In this document: one piece after another, positions 34,386 to 42,349 of the stretch
How the letters are laid out: every line of letters begins with the position of its first letter
Position numbering within the stretch: position 1 is the stretch's first letter
NCBI GenBank assembly: GCA_964510205.1
Contig: CAZEBW010000006.1
Coordinates: forward strand, 20,076-84,075
From: CAZEBW01 sp964510205
GTDB taxonomy: Bacteria; Chloroflexota; Anaerolineae; VGOG01
Length of the DNA: 64,000 nt
Reading direction: 5' to 3'
Translations under genes and position numbers: made by a program
The notes under the pieces: generated by a model
The model's input: the letters and a program-made list of their open reading frames with translations, nothing else
Database searches by the model: none
What the model was told of the DNA's origin: nothing

Positions 34386-35258
34386 CTACGACTCCGACAG
34401 CCGGGCCAGCACTGGATCCACTGGCACAACGTGCCGTTTGAACATCATCGCGTCCTCCGGTAGTCCAAAAGCCAACCCCATCAACTGGGGCAGAAACAGC
34501 ACCGGAATACGCAAGGGCCGGCCCAGCAATTGGGAAACCTTATCCTGATAACTATCCAGATTCATGTGGCACATGGGACAGATAGTCACGATGCAATCCG
34601 CCGCTTCACACGCTTCCAAGATCGCTCCCGCCATCTGCAGGCCCACTTCTGGCTTGGTGGTGAGCAGAGAGGTGCCGCAGCAGGAAGCTTCGCGGTTGTG
34701 GCTGTGCACCGTGACTCCCAAAGCCTCCAGTATACCCAACATCGAGGTGGGCCGCTCGTCGTCGTCGAAGGGGCTGTAGGGGCGGACGGTCTGGCAGCCG
34801 TAGTAGGGGGCGACGGTTATTCCTGTGAGCGGACGCTGCACGCGGGCGGCAATGTCTTCTAGGCTGAAATCGTTGGCCAAGACGTCCATCAGGTGCCGCG
34901 TCCGAACCGTGCCGTGGTAGGTCAGCCCTTCTACCTCCAGAGCCTGGTTGATGGTATTGAGCAACTGGGGCTGCGAGGCGATAGCGGCCGCTGTGCGCCG
35001 GAAGTTGGTGTAGCACGCGCTGCAAACGGTAAGCAAGTCCCGTCCGCTGCCAGCCTGCTCGGCCAGGGCCAGATTGCGGGCCGGCAGCACCACTCCTAGC
35101 AAGTCGCTCATCGTCGAAGCCACGCTGGCTCCACAGCAGGTCCAGTCCTCAAGCTCCTCCACTTGCCCTCCCAGAGCCTCCAACGCCGCCAGAGACGACA
35201 TCCTGTACTCTAGGGCAGAGCTTTCCTGTGAGCAACCCGGATAGAAAATGTACTCCAT
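34386..35258 (-). CDS. hdrB: Heterodisulfide reductase subunit B
   Basis: CCG-domain protein of 290 residues that holds the disulfide-reducing noncubane 4Fe-4S clusters. [13 protein letters not shown] at the start is typical. Two Cys-rich CCG motifs are present: [16 protein letters not shown] with [10 protein letters not shown], and [10 protein letters not shown]...[13 protein letters not shown] with [12 protein letters not shown]. Its ATG overlaps the stop of hdrC by one base. Confidence 0.93.
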   Translation of the reverse strand: MEYIFYPGCSQESSALEYRMSSLAALEALGGQVEELEDWTCCGASVASTMSDLLGVVLPARNLALAEQAGSGRDLLTVCSACYTNFRRTAAAIASQPQLLNTINQALEVEGLTYHGTVRTRHLMDVLANDFSLEDIAARVQRPLTGITVAPYYGCQTVRPYSPFDDDERPTSMLGILEALGVTVHSHNREASCCGTSLLTTKPEVGLQMAGAILEACEAADCIVTICPMCHMNLDSYQDKVSQLLGRPLRIPVLFLPQLMGLAFGLPEDAMMFKRHVVPVDPVLARLSES

Positions 35259-35836
35259 TATTGCTGCGCCTCCAATTCCGCCACTCGCTCATACAAACGG
35301 TCCAGCCGGCCCTCACCGCTCAGGCGGGGCATCTCCAGATGAGCCTTTCCCCGGGTCAACAGGGTGAGTCCCAGTTTGGCATAGCCCAACGCAGTCAAGG
35401 GATTGGTCGCCAGGAAGTAGCGAACCATGAACTCTATTTCCCTCATACGCCCGTAGCGACGCATCACGTCGCTGAAGGCTCGATAGAAAGCGGTGCTTTC
35501 CCTCCACTCCCCAATCCCTTCCCGAAGCGCCAACTGCTTGAGCTTGACGATGGTCTCGGTGAGGGGGATGTCCCTCGGGCAGCGGACGTGACAGGTGTAG
35601 CAGAGACTACACAGCCACATGGCCTTGCTGTGAAGCACCTGATCCTGGAAGCCCAGTTGGGACAACCTCCACATCTGGCGGGGAGTGATATCCATGGCAT
35701 GGGCGGAAGGGCAGGAAGCAGAGCAAGTGCCGCACTGGATGCAGCGATTGAGAAGCTGTCCTGCTGGGGTGAGACGGTCCACGAAGGTGGGGTCTCGTTT
35801 CACTGCGGTTAGATTAATGACCTCAGAAGTCGCCAA
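35258..35836 (-). CDS. hdrC: Heterodisulfide reductase subunit C
   Basis: 192-residue iron-sulfur protein. Two 4Fe-4S motifs, CIQCGTCSASCPSAHAMDIT and CSLCYTCHVRCPRDIPLTE, match HdrC, which carries electrons from HdrA to HdrB. The start is a TTG at 35836 with AGGAGG 6 bases upstream; a longer frame reaches into lplA in the wrong phase and is rejected. HdrC in this form has no membrane helix. Confidence 0.9.
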   Translation of the reverse strand: MATSEVINLTAVKRDPTFVDRLTPAGQLLNRCIQCGTCSASCPSAHAMDITPRQMWRLSQLGFQDQVLHSKAMWLCSLCYTCHVRCPRDIPLTETIVKLKQLALREGIGEWRESTAFYRAFSDVMRRYGRMREIEFMVRYFLATNPLTALGYAKLGLTLLTRGKAHLEMPRLSGEGRLDRLYERVAELEAQQ

Positions 35837-35882
35837 AGGAAACCTCCTGTCTCTAGCTCTGTCTCGCCATTCCGCCAAACAC

Positions 35883-36941
35883 CTACCCCACCACCTGCGC
35901 GAAGTCCTGCGGGGTGACGCCGGGGCTCTCAATGCCTTGCTCGGCGTAGAAGCGGGCGATGGCCTGTTCCACATCCTCGAGCGGCACGCCAGCCAGCGCC
36001 GCCTCCAATTCCGACATCTTTTCCTCTGGATAGAAGAAGAAATCGCCGGACAGGGAAACGGCGGCAACGACGCCGTCCCGCTCCTCGGTCGTGGCGCGGA
36101 TGAGGCCGCCCGGCGCTTTGTGCATCTTGTGTCGCACGTTCACGCCAGCGCGAATCCTCACCTCGCGGTCAGGGCGCGCCCGTGATTGTAAGCGAAGCGG
36201 CGCCTTTTGATAGAGCCACTCATCGGTAAGAAAGCGCTCCGCCAGCTCATCCGCTTTGGCGCGCCATTCCTCATCCACGGTGGTCTCTATCTCCATCGGC
36301 CCCAACATCTCCCTGAACTTGTCGGCCATCAGCGACCACAGTTCCTCCCTCGGCGGGACGTTCTCCACCTCCCGCTTGATGGTGGAGAGGTTCTCGTAAA
36401 TCGTTTTGTAGACCTTGTCGCGGAACTTCTCATCGGGGACGCGCAAAACGCGGGCCATCATCTGGTAGTTGAAATCCACGATCAAGTTGCCGACCAGGAT
36501 ATAGTAATCGCCGATTTCCGCCGCCCCGCAGCCCGACACCTTGCGCTGATTGGCCACGATGTCGTTGACCTCCCGATACTCGGCGGGGATGCCCAGCGCG
36601 CGATAGGCCTCGATGGGCGCCCGCAGAAACTTGCGGTAAAAGGCCAGCTTGCCGCCGGCGGGGACCAGCGGATTGTGGCGGTGGATGACCATCTGAAAGA
36701 ACAGTTGGTCGCCGTCCAGGTAGACCGCGCCGCCGCCGACCTCGCGCCGGAAGATGGGGATCTCATTCTGGCGGCAAAACGCCACGTCCACCTCCTGCTC
36801 CACGTCCTGGAAGCGCCCGATGCAGACGTAGGGCGTCGCAGGCGAGAGCAGGTTCAGCCCCTCACGATCCAGACGGGGCTGGGCGTGGTAGAGAAGTTGA
36901 GAATCTTGCCAGGGTACGGATTGGAGACGATTGAGCTTCAT
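35883..36941 (-). CDS. lplA: Lipoate-protein ligase A family protein
   Basis: 352-residue LplA-type enzyme that attaches lipoate to a carrier. RREVGGGAVYLDGDQLFFQM near 68 is the RR-x-S/T-GGG-x-V-x-H/D signature, and NDIVANQRKVSGCGAAEIGD (about 130-150) contains the catalytic Lys. A C-terminal accessory domain follows, so it is full length. It sits between the DsrK-like gene and hdrC, and a lipoyl-carrier gene (44641-45072) lies upstream in the same array, so that carrier is the likely substrate. Confidence 0.85.
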   Translation of the reverse strand: MKLNRLQSVPWQDSQLLYHAQPRLDREGLNLLSPATPYVCIGRFQDVEQEVDVAFCRQNEIPIFRREVGGGAVYLDGDQLFFQMVIHRHNPLVPAGGKLAFYRKFLRAPIEAYRALGIPAEYREVNDIVANQRKVSGCGAAEIGDYYILVGNLIVDFNYQMMARVLRVPDEKFRDKVYKTIYENLSTIKREVENVPPREELWSLMADKFREMLGPMEIETTVDEEWRAKADELAERFLTDEWLYQKAPLRLQSRARPDREVRIRAGVNVRHKMHKAPGGLIRATTEERDGVVAAVSLSGDFFFYPEEKMSELEAALAGVPLEDVEQAIARFYAEQGIESPGVTPQDFAQVVG

Positions 36942-36947
36942 GTATAC

Positions 36948-38174
36948 CTACTTCTTCACCATTTGACGCGCCACCAACTCAGCGATGTCCATCACCCGAA
37001 CGCGCATCCGCTCCTGTCGGGCCGCGCCGGCCAGCGTGCGCTCGCACTGCTGACACGCCGAGAGGACCACCTTAGCTCCCGTGGCCTTCACCTCTTCGAC
37101 CCGCCGTCGGGCGACGGCCGCCGTCAGGTCTTTGTCGGCCATCTCCACGTCGCCGCCGCCGCCGCAGCAGAGGGCGTACTCGCCATGGTGCTCCATCTCC
37201 GTGAAGGTGATGTCTGGAATGGCGCGGATGGCGTTGCGCGGGGCCTCGTAGACGCCGCTGGTGCGCCCCAGGTCGCAGGGATCATGGTACGTAACCGGCT
37301 GCTCGAAGGGCTCCAGCTCAATGCGACCTTCGTCAATGATCTCCTCCAGCAGTTCGGTGGCGTGCAGCACCTCAAAACCCAGCGGCTCGCCGAGGATGCG
37401 GGCATAGTCATGCTTCCAGGTGTGATAGCAGGAGGGACAAGCAGCCACCAGCCGCTTAGCGCCGGCCTGGCGCACCGCTTCCACGTTGTGCCGTATGGAC
37501 TCAATCGCTGCATCGCCCATGCCAGCGATGATCAGCGGAAAACCGCAGCACCACTCCTGGCCGCCCAACGTCAGAAAGTCCACCTCGGCCTGCTCGAAGA
37601 TTTCCACCATGCTCTGCGGCACCGAGTAGGAGCGGGGGTAGAACGAGGCCACACAGCCGACGAAGTAGACCACCTCCGCCTGCTCCTTGCCGCCCACACC
37701 CTCGGGCACCTCAAGCAGGTTCTCGCTCCAGATCAGCCGGTTTTCGTTGACGTCGCCGGAGATGTTGTAGCGGGTGGTGACCGTCTCCCGCAGGTGATCG
37801 AACACCTCTGGGTAGACGCCCTGGTCCACCAGCGTCTCGCGCATGGCCACCCACAGCGCGCGCGTATCAATGTGCACCGGGCAGACGACGGCGCAGCGGC
37901 CACAGAGAGTGCAGTCGTAGGCGCCGGCGGAGAACATCTGGAGCGTCTCCTCGTTGGCGCGACGGTAGCCAAAGAGACGACCTAGCGGCCCCAGCCTCTG
38001 TGCTCTCAGAAAGGTGTGCACTCGCTCGATCTTGCGCAGGGGCGTAATCTCGTCCAGTTCCTGCTTCTCAGTAAACGTGGGGCACCATTTGACACATTCG
38101 CCGCAGCGGGTACAGGCATCCAGTTCCAACAATTGACGAAACCCAAACCTGGTTGCTGCAATCTTCTCAGGCAT
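36948..38174 (-). CDS. DsrK/HdrD-like iron-sulfur protein
   Basis: 408-residue cytoplasmic protein with two 4Fe-4S motifs (CTRCGECVKWCP, about 21; CTLCGRCAVVCP, about 89) and two CCG modules: FVGCVASFYPRSY...QEWCCGFPLI and CDLGRTSG...YALCCGGGGD with CQQCERTL. This is the DsrK, HmeD, TmcB and HdrD layout, in which the CCG clusters face a disulfide or thiol substrate. The gene abuts the cytochrome fusion gene (stop and start one base apart), so the two form a membrane-linked pair like DsrMK. Confidence 0.88.
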   Translation of the reverse strand: MPEKIAATRFGFRQLLELDACTRCGECVKWCPTFTEKQELDEITPLRKIERVHTFLRAQRLGPLGRLFGYRRANEETLQMFSAGAYDCTLCGRCAVVCPVHIDTRALWVAMRETLVDQGVYPEVFDHLRETVTTRYNISGDVNENRLIWSENLLEVPEGVGGKEQAEVVYFVGCVASFYPRSYSVPQSMVEIFEQAEVDFLTLGGQEWCCGFPLIIAGMGDAAIESIRHNVEAVRQAGAKRLVAACPSCYHTWKHDYARILGEPLGFEVLHATELLEEIIDEGRIELEPFEQPVTYHDPCDLGRTSGVYEAPRNAIRAIPDITFTEMEHHGEYALCCGGGGDVEMADKDLTAAVARRRVEEVKATGAKVVLSACQQCERTLAGAARQERMRVRVMDIAELVARQMVKK

Positions 38175-39902
38175 CTACGGTATCCTCGCTTCTAGAGCTG
38201 AATTGAGGGCCGCAACAAAGGGACCGATCAGCACATGGATGAACTTGCTGAACGGGAGGTAGGCGACCAGCACCGCCACCAGGCCGGCGTGAACGTACCA
38301 CAGCCATCCGTAAACCACGCCCCAATTGATGGGGAGAAAATCCAATGCCCACGAAACAGCGTAGCCAACGAATGAGAACGCAGCCAGGCCAGGTTTGAGG
38401 TCAGTGGTTAGAATGCGCGTCCCTTCGACGAAGAAGCCCATCACGAAGATGGCCCCCAGCAGGGCGATGGCGACAGTATCCTGTCCGCCAGTGATGAGTT
38501 GTTCGTCCTTGAAGACATAGCGCCGCACGATGGCCAGGATCGCTCCCACGATGACCAACATTCCCAGACCGTCGTAGATGAGGGCGACGACGGGCGAGCT
38601 TTTGTTGACCAGCGTCTGAGTAAGCAAGGCGGTGGGCGCCACCAGCGCCATGATCCAGGTGAACACGCCCAGCGCCATGCGCGCCGCCATCCCAAAGAAC
38701 ATGCTGGCGTGGGTCAGCCAGTGAAGTTTACTCTTTCGGAACAGTCTCCTGTGCAGGATGCCATCCACGACGAACGACCTTATGAAGACGAAGAGGCGCG
38801 GTGTGGTGACGAGGTCGAGAAAGGCCGCCAGGATACGCCATAAGCGGGCCGGCACGGATAGGCCCTGCCGCCCACCAATCGAGCCCTGGAGCCAGATGGA
38901 GGAGACCACCAGCATCCCCAGGCCAAAGATGCCGATCCCGGCCCAGGACAGGCCATCCTGGACGACAGGCGAGGCATCGTGGCAGGCCAGACAGAGGACA
39001 CTGCGCGGCGGCAGTGCGGCTGCCGATGCGGCGACCGTGTTATCCGAGGCATGACAGCGCTGGCAGTCCACTTCCTTGCCGATCACCGCCAGTTCGGGGC
39101 TGTCCGGAGGGACGCCCTCCTCCATCTCAGGTAGGACGACCTGAATGCGACCGGTAGTTGGGCTACGCTCGACGGTAGCAACCTCTAGATGACAAGCGGA
39201 GCAGTCCACCTGAGCGTGCGGATCCCCCCTGGCGATGTGATCGGAGAGACTGTATCGCTCGTCAGGCCTGTCCGACGTCCAGTGACCCTTCTGCTCGTGG
39301 TGGCAGGACGTGCAGTCCTCGTTCCGCGATTGGATCCGATCCGGGTCGTGCGGATAGCTGCCGGCCGCCTGGTGGCAATCCACACAATCCACCCAATACT
39401 CCGGGCCGTTGTGGATCGTCTCCGCGGCAGCGCTCTTAGGATGGCAGACGCCGCAGGCAACCGATGGCATCCCCTCATAATGGTAGGGCGCCGGGGGATG
39501 ACAACTCGTGCAGGTGCCGCTTTCGTAGATCGCGTGATCGTAATCAGAGTCGTTCAGGTTGGGAATCTCGATGTCCTTGCCATCCCACCGGTCGTGACAG
39601 CCGCGACAGTCCTCCCACCCGGCGACGGGATGTGAGGTGTTGGGAGCCTCCGGCATACCAGTGGTGGCGTGGCACACGCGACAGTCGGCGTTGTCGTGTT
39701 GGACGTGATCGGCAGCTAGCAGTGGAGCGTCCTCATCGCCCGTACGGTGGCAGGTCACGCAATTTTCATAGAATATGCCGTCCTCTTCCTCAGGATGCGG
39801 TACTGGCGGCTGGGCGCTGACGGCCAAGGTCTCCAGGAGCACCAGCGCCAACCCGGCAGCCAAAATGATGATCAATCGGCAACGCATAGCAGGCTTCATC
39901 AT
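38175..39902 (-). CDS. Decaheme cytochrome c fused to a NarI/DsrM-like membrane domain
   Basis: 575 residues. A signal peptide (about 9-30) is followed by an extracytoplasmic region (about 40-300) with ten CxxCH heme motifs (CVTCH, CRVCH, CRGCH, CTSCH, CGVCH, CVDCH, CTSCH, CSACH, CQRCH, CLACH). From about 310 come roughly six hydrophobic helices with LHWLTHASMFFGM-type His residues, as in the heme b subunits NarI, DsrM and HmeC. In DsrMKJOP the J (triheme cytochrome) and M subunits are separate, so this is a J-M-like fusion with more hemes. Likely exchanges electrons between periplasmic cytochrome, quinone and the DsrK-like partner. Confidence 0.88.
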   Translation of the reverse strand: MMKPAMRCRLIIILAAGLALVLLETLAVSAQPPVPHPEEEDGIFYENCVTCHRTGDEDAPLLAADHVQHDNADCRVCHATTGMPEAPNTSHPVAGWEDCRGCHDRWDGKDIEIPNLNDSDYDHAIYESGTCTSCHPPAPYHYEGMPSVACGVCHPKSAAAETIHNGPEYWVDCVDCHQAAGSYPHDPDRIQSRNEDCTSCHHEQKGHWTSDRPDERYSLSDHIARGDPHAQVDCSACHLEVATVERSPTTGRIQVVLPEMEEGVPPDSPELAVIGKEVDCQRCHASDNTVAASAAALPPRSVLCLACHDASPVVQDGLSWAGIGIFGLGMLVVSSIWLQGSIGGRQGLSVPARLWRILAAFLDLVTTPRLFVFIRSFVVDGILHRRLFRKSKLHWLTHASMFFGMAARMALGVFTWIMALVAPTALLTQTLVNKSSPVVALIYDGLGMLVIVGAILAIVRRYVFKDEQLITGGQDTVAIALLGAIFVMGFFVEGTRILTTDLKPGLAAFSFVGYAVSWALDFLPINWGVVYGWLWYVHAGLVAVLVAYLPFSKFIHVLIGPFVAALNSALEARIP

Positions 39903-39905
39903 TGA

Positions 39906-40007
39906 CTAGCCCTTCTTCTCCGGCTGCATCAGCCAAATCAGCATCGAGATAAATACGACGGACGCCACTGCCATGATCACCAGGACGATGATCCCACCCT
40001 CCCCCAT
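39906..40007 (-). CDS. 33-residue single-helix membrane peptide
   Basis: A short gene with one hydrophobic helix (IIVLVIMAVASVVFISMLIW) and a basic end (QPEKKG). AGGAGG lies about 6 bases before the ATG at 40007, and its stop is 3 bases before the cytochrome gene start, so it is tightly built into the operon. It may be a small structural subunit of the membrane complex, like the small subunits of other respiratory complexes. No homology is claimed. Confidence 0.75.
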   Translation of the reverse strand: MGEGGIIVLVIMAVASVVFISMLIWLMQPEKKG

Positions 40008-40021
40008 CGAAGACCTCCTGA

Positions 40022-41380
40022 TCAATGCGCTCTCTTCGGCTGCGAGCTCGCCGTAGCCCCCGGCAGGTACGATCTCACCCGCTCCGCAGCCTCAGGGATG
40101 CTCCGCTGCCGGGCCTCATGCATTTCCCAGACAGCGACGACCGGAAACAACTTGGTGAACAACACGTAGAGCAAGATGAAAAAGGCGAAACAGCCAGCGG
40201 TAACGGCCCACTCGACCCAGGTGGGCATGTAACTCCCGATGCCGCCCATCCTCGGTCGCGTCATGGGGGGGATGATGACGATGTAACGCTCCAACCACAT
40301 GCCGATATTGACGAAAACAGAGACGACCACCGCGCCAGCGATAGTGCGCGTCCTGGGATTGCTCAGGATGGCCACCGGTATCACGAAGCAACAGGCGACC
40401 ATTATCCAGAACAGGGGTGAAAACTCCTGCCAGAACTTGGCATTGAAGATAACCATGTGGGCGGGCTCGTTCCCATAGAAAGTGGTGAAATACTCCACGA
40501 AAGTGAGGTAGAACCACAGCAGGGACAGAGAGAGGTGAAACAAAGACATGGCGTTGATGTGTACGGGCTTGATGTAGTCCTCCAGATGGTAGACGCGCCT
40601 CAAGATGACGGTGGCGATGATCACCGCGCCCACCCCGGAGAATATAGCCCCGGCCAGGAAGTAAGGGCCGATGAGGGCCTCGTGCCAGCCGGGGACAATG
40701 GTCATCCCGAAGATCCAGGCCACCACTGTGTGCACGATGACCACCAGCACGGTCAGCCACACGGCCATGACGTTCATCAACCGATCCAGCCGGTGGTACT
40801 GGCGCTCGGTGCCGGTCCAGCCCAGGGCCAGAAATCTATAGAGCCTGGCGCGGAGCGAGCCCACGTCCAGCCGATCGCGGCACATGGCGATGTCCGGGAT
40901 GAGGGCCAGGTAAAAGTAGAAAATGCTCGACAGCATGTAGAGCGAGATGCAGGTGACGTCCCACATGATGGCCGACTGGAAGCGTCCATAGAAGAACACG
41001 TTCAACAGCCTGTCGGGTCTGCCCAGGTCAAGGATGATGCTGCCCGCTCCGAAGGGCAGGCTGAAGACCGTCACCGCTTCGGCGGCGCGGGTGAAGGGCC
41101 GCCGCCACTCCGCCTTCACGATACGCAGAATGGCCGAGACCAAAGTGCCGGCGTGACTCAGGCCGATGAAAAAGACGAAGTTGATGATGTACACCCCCCA
41201 GAAGACGGGCCTGTTCATACCGCTGACGCCCAGGCCGAGGACCAACTGGCGAGCGTAGGCATAGATACCCCAGGCAACGATAGTCACCAGCACCGCCACC
41301 GTGACGTAGAACCCCTTGCCCGTATGCACTAGGGGCTCGAAAAGGGCAGCGTCCTCCTGGGCGATACCATCGTGTTTCAT
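40022..41380 (-). CDS. NrfD/PsrC-family quinone-interacting membrane subunit
   Basis: 452-residue integral membrane protein with about ten helices. Sequence signs include VFWGVYIINFVFFIGLSHAG, FGAGSIILDLGRPDRLLNVF and LPFGAG, typical of NrfD/PsrC/HybB/DsrP/ActC proteins that oxidise or reduce quinones without heme. ATG at 41380 overlaps the ferredoxin stop by four bases. It likely forms a PsrC/DsrP-like module with the ferredoxin and the molybdopterin-family protein. Confidence 0.9.
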   Translation of the reverse strand: MKHDGIAQEDAALFEPLVHTGKGFYVTVAVLVTIVAWGIYAYARQLVLGLGVSGMNRPVFWGVYIINFVFFIGLSHAGTLVSAILRIVKAEWRRPFTRAAEAVTVFSLPFGAGSIILDLGRPDRLLNVFFYGRFQSAIMWDVTCISLYMLSSIFYFYLALIPDIAMCRDRLDVGSLRARLYRFLALGWTGTERQYHRLDRLMNVMAVWLTVLVVIVHTVVAWIFGMTIVPGWHEALIGPYFLAGAIFSGVGAVIIATVILRRVYHLEDYIKPVHINAMSLFHLSLSLLWFYLTFVEYFTTFYGNEPAHMVIFNAKFWQEFSPLFWIMVACCFVIPVAILSNPRTRTIAGAVVVSVFVNIGMWLERYIVIIPPMTRPRMGGIGSYMPTWVEWAVTAGCFAFFILLYVLFTKLFPVVAVWEMHEARQRSIPEAAERVRSYLPGATASSQPKRAH

Positions 41381-42075
41381 GCCTTCTCCTCCGAGAGATA
41401 GTACACCTTCGGCTCGGTGCCCAAGTCCTCCAATAGACGAAAGGCGCGGGGGCTGCGTGCCAGCCGGGAGACGGTGCTTTCCGGGTCGTCCAGGTCGCCG
41501 AAGTAGCGGGCCGAAGCGGGGCAGGCCTGGTTGCAGGCGGGCAGCAGCACCACGTCGGCGTCGGTCAACTCGCGCCCCTGGGCGGCCGCTTCCCGTTTGG
41601 CCTGCTCCAGCCGGTGGATGCAGAAGGTGCACTTCTCCACCACCCCCACGGGCCGCACCGGCACGTTGGGATTGAGATAGGCATCGTAGCCCGCCGGGTA
41701 CTGCGGGGCATGCCAATTGAAGTAGCGGATGGCGTAAGGACAAGCCGTGGTGCAGTAGCGGCAGCCGATGCAGCGCTGATAGTTCATCCGCACGATACCT
41801 TCGTCGTCCACGTAGGTGGCGCCCACCGGACAGACCTCCACACACGGTGGGTCAGCACAGTGCATACAGGGGCGGGGGATGAAGCGAGCGTGAAAATGCG
41901 GATACTCGGCTTCCTCTCCCAGCTCGGCCATCACGTCGTGCCAGTGCTTGGAGCGATCAAGCGCCGTCTGATCCGGCCCGGCGAAAGGTATGTTGTTTTC
42001 GGCCTGACAGGCGATGGTGCAGGCCTGGCAGGCGGTGCACTTGTCGAGATCAATGACCATGCCCCAACGCGGCAT
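41377..42075 (-). CDS. 4Fe-4S ferredoxin subunit (PsrB/NrfC/DsrO-like)
   Basis: 232-residue protein with four 4Fe-4S motifs in the DMSO reductase B-type pattern: CTACQACTIACQAENN, CMHCADPPCVEVCP, CIGCRYCTTACP and CTFCIHRLEQ...CNQACP. It transfers electrons between the catalytic subunit and the NrfD protein. ATG at 42075 has AGGAGGG directly upstream; an in-frame ATG at 42141 falls in the palindromic repeat and is rejected. No Tat signal is seen, so export would rely on its partner. Confidence 0.9.
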   Translation of the reverse strand: MPRWGMVIDLDKCTACQACTIACQAENNIPFAGPDQTALDRSKHWHDVMAELGEEAEYPHFHARFIPRPCMHCADPPCVEVCPVGATYVDDEGIVRMNYQRCIGCRYCTTACPYAIRYFNWHAPQYPAGYDAYLNPNVPVRPVGVVEKCTFCIHRLEQAKREAAAQGRELTDADVVLLPACNQACPASARYFGDLDDPESTVSRLARSPRAFRLLEDLGTEPKVYYLSEEKA

Positions 42076-42095
42076 GTTCCCTCCTAGACTTGCTC

Positions 42096-42349
42096 GTAGT
42101 AACGACTTCACTCGTTCAAGCCAAGCGACTGAAATCGCCACTACGAGTGAAACGTCATGTTTTTCGGACGCGAACGCGCGTGGACTGGGTGGCTAACTCA
42201 CCACTCAGAGGGTCGGCCAGCAGTAGTAACGACTTCAGTCGTTCAAAGTGAGGCCAAGCGACTGAAGTCGCCACTACGATTGAAACATTACACCCTGCGG
42301 ACGCGAACGCGCGTGGACTGGGTGGCTAACTCACCACTCAGAGGGTCGG
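42096..42349. repeat. Tandem duplication carrying two gtagt...ctac palindromes and the end of the molybdopterin gene
   Basis: Two head-to-tail units, 42096-42216 and 42223-42349. Each starts with a gtagtaacgacttca/gaagtcgccactac palindrome and ends with a 52-bp segment (42165-42216 and 42298-42349) that is identical and in the second unit encodes the last residues of the molybdopterin protein. Confidence 0.92.

Noticed and set aside
32446..34548. Very long open frame on the plus strand opposite hdrA
   Set aside because: High GC leaves the antisense strand open; it has no family motifs, is His/Gly-rich, and hdrA on the minus strand has full domain structure.
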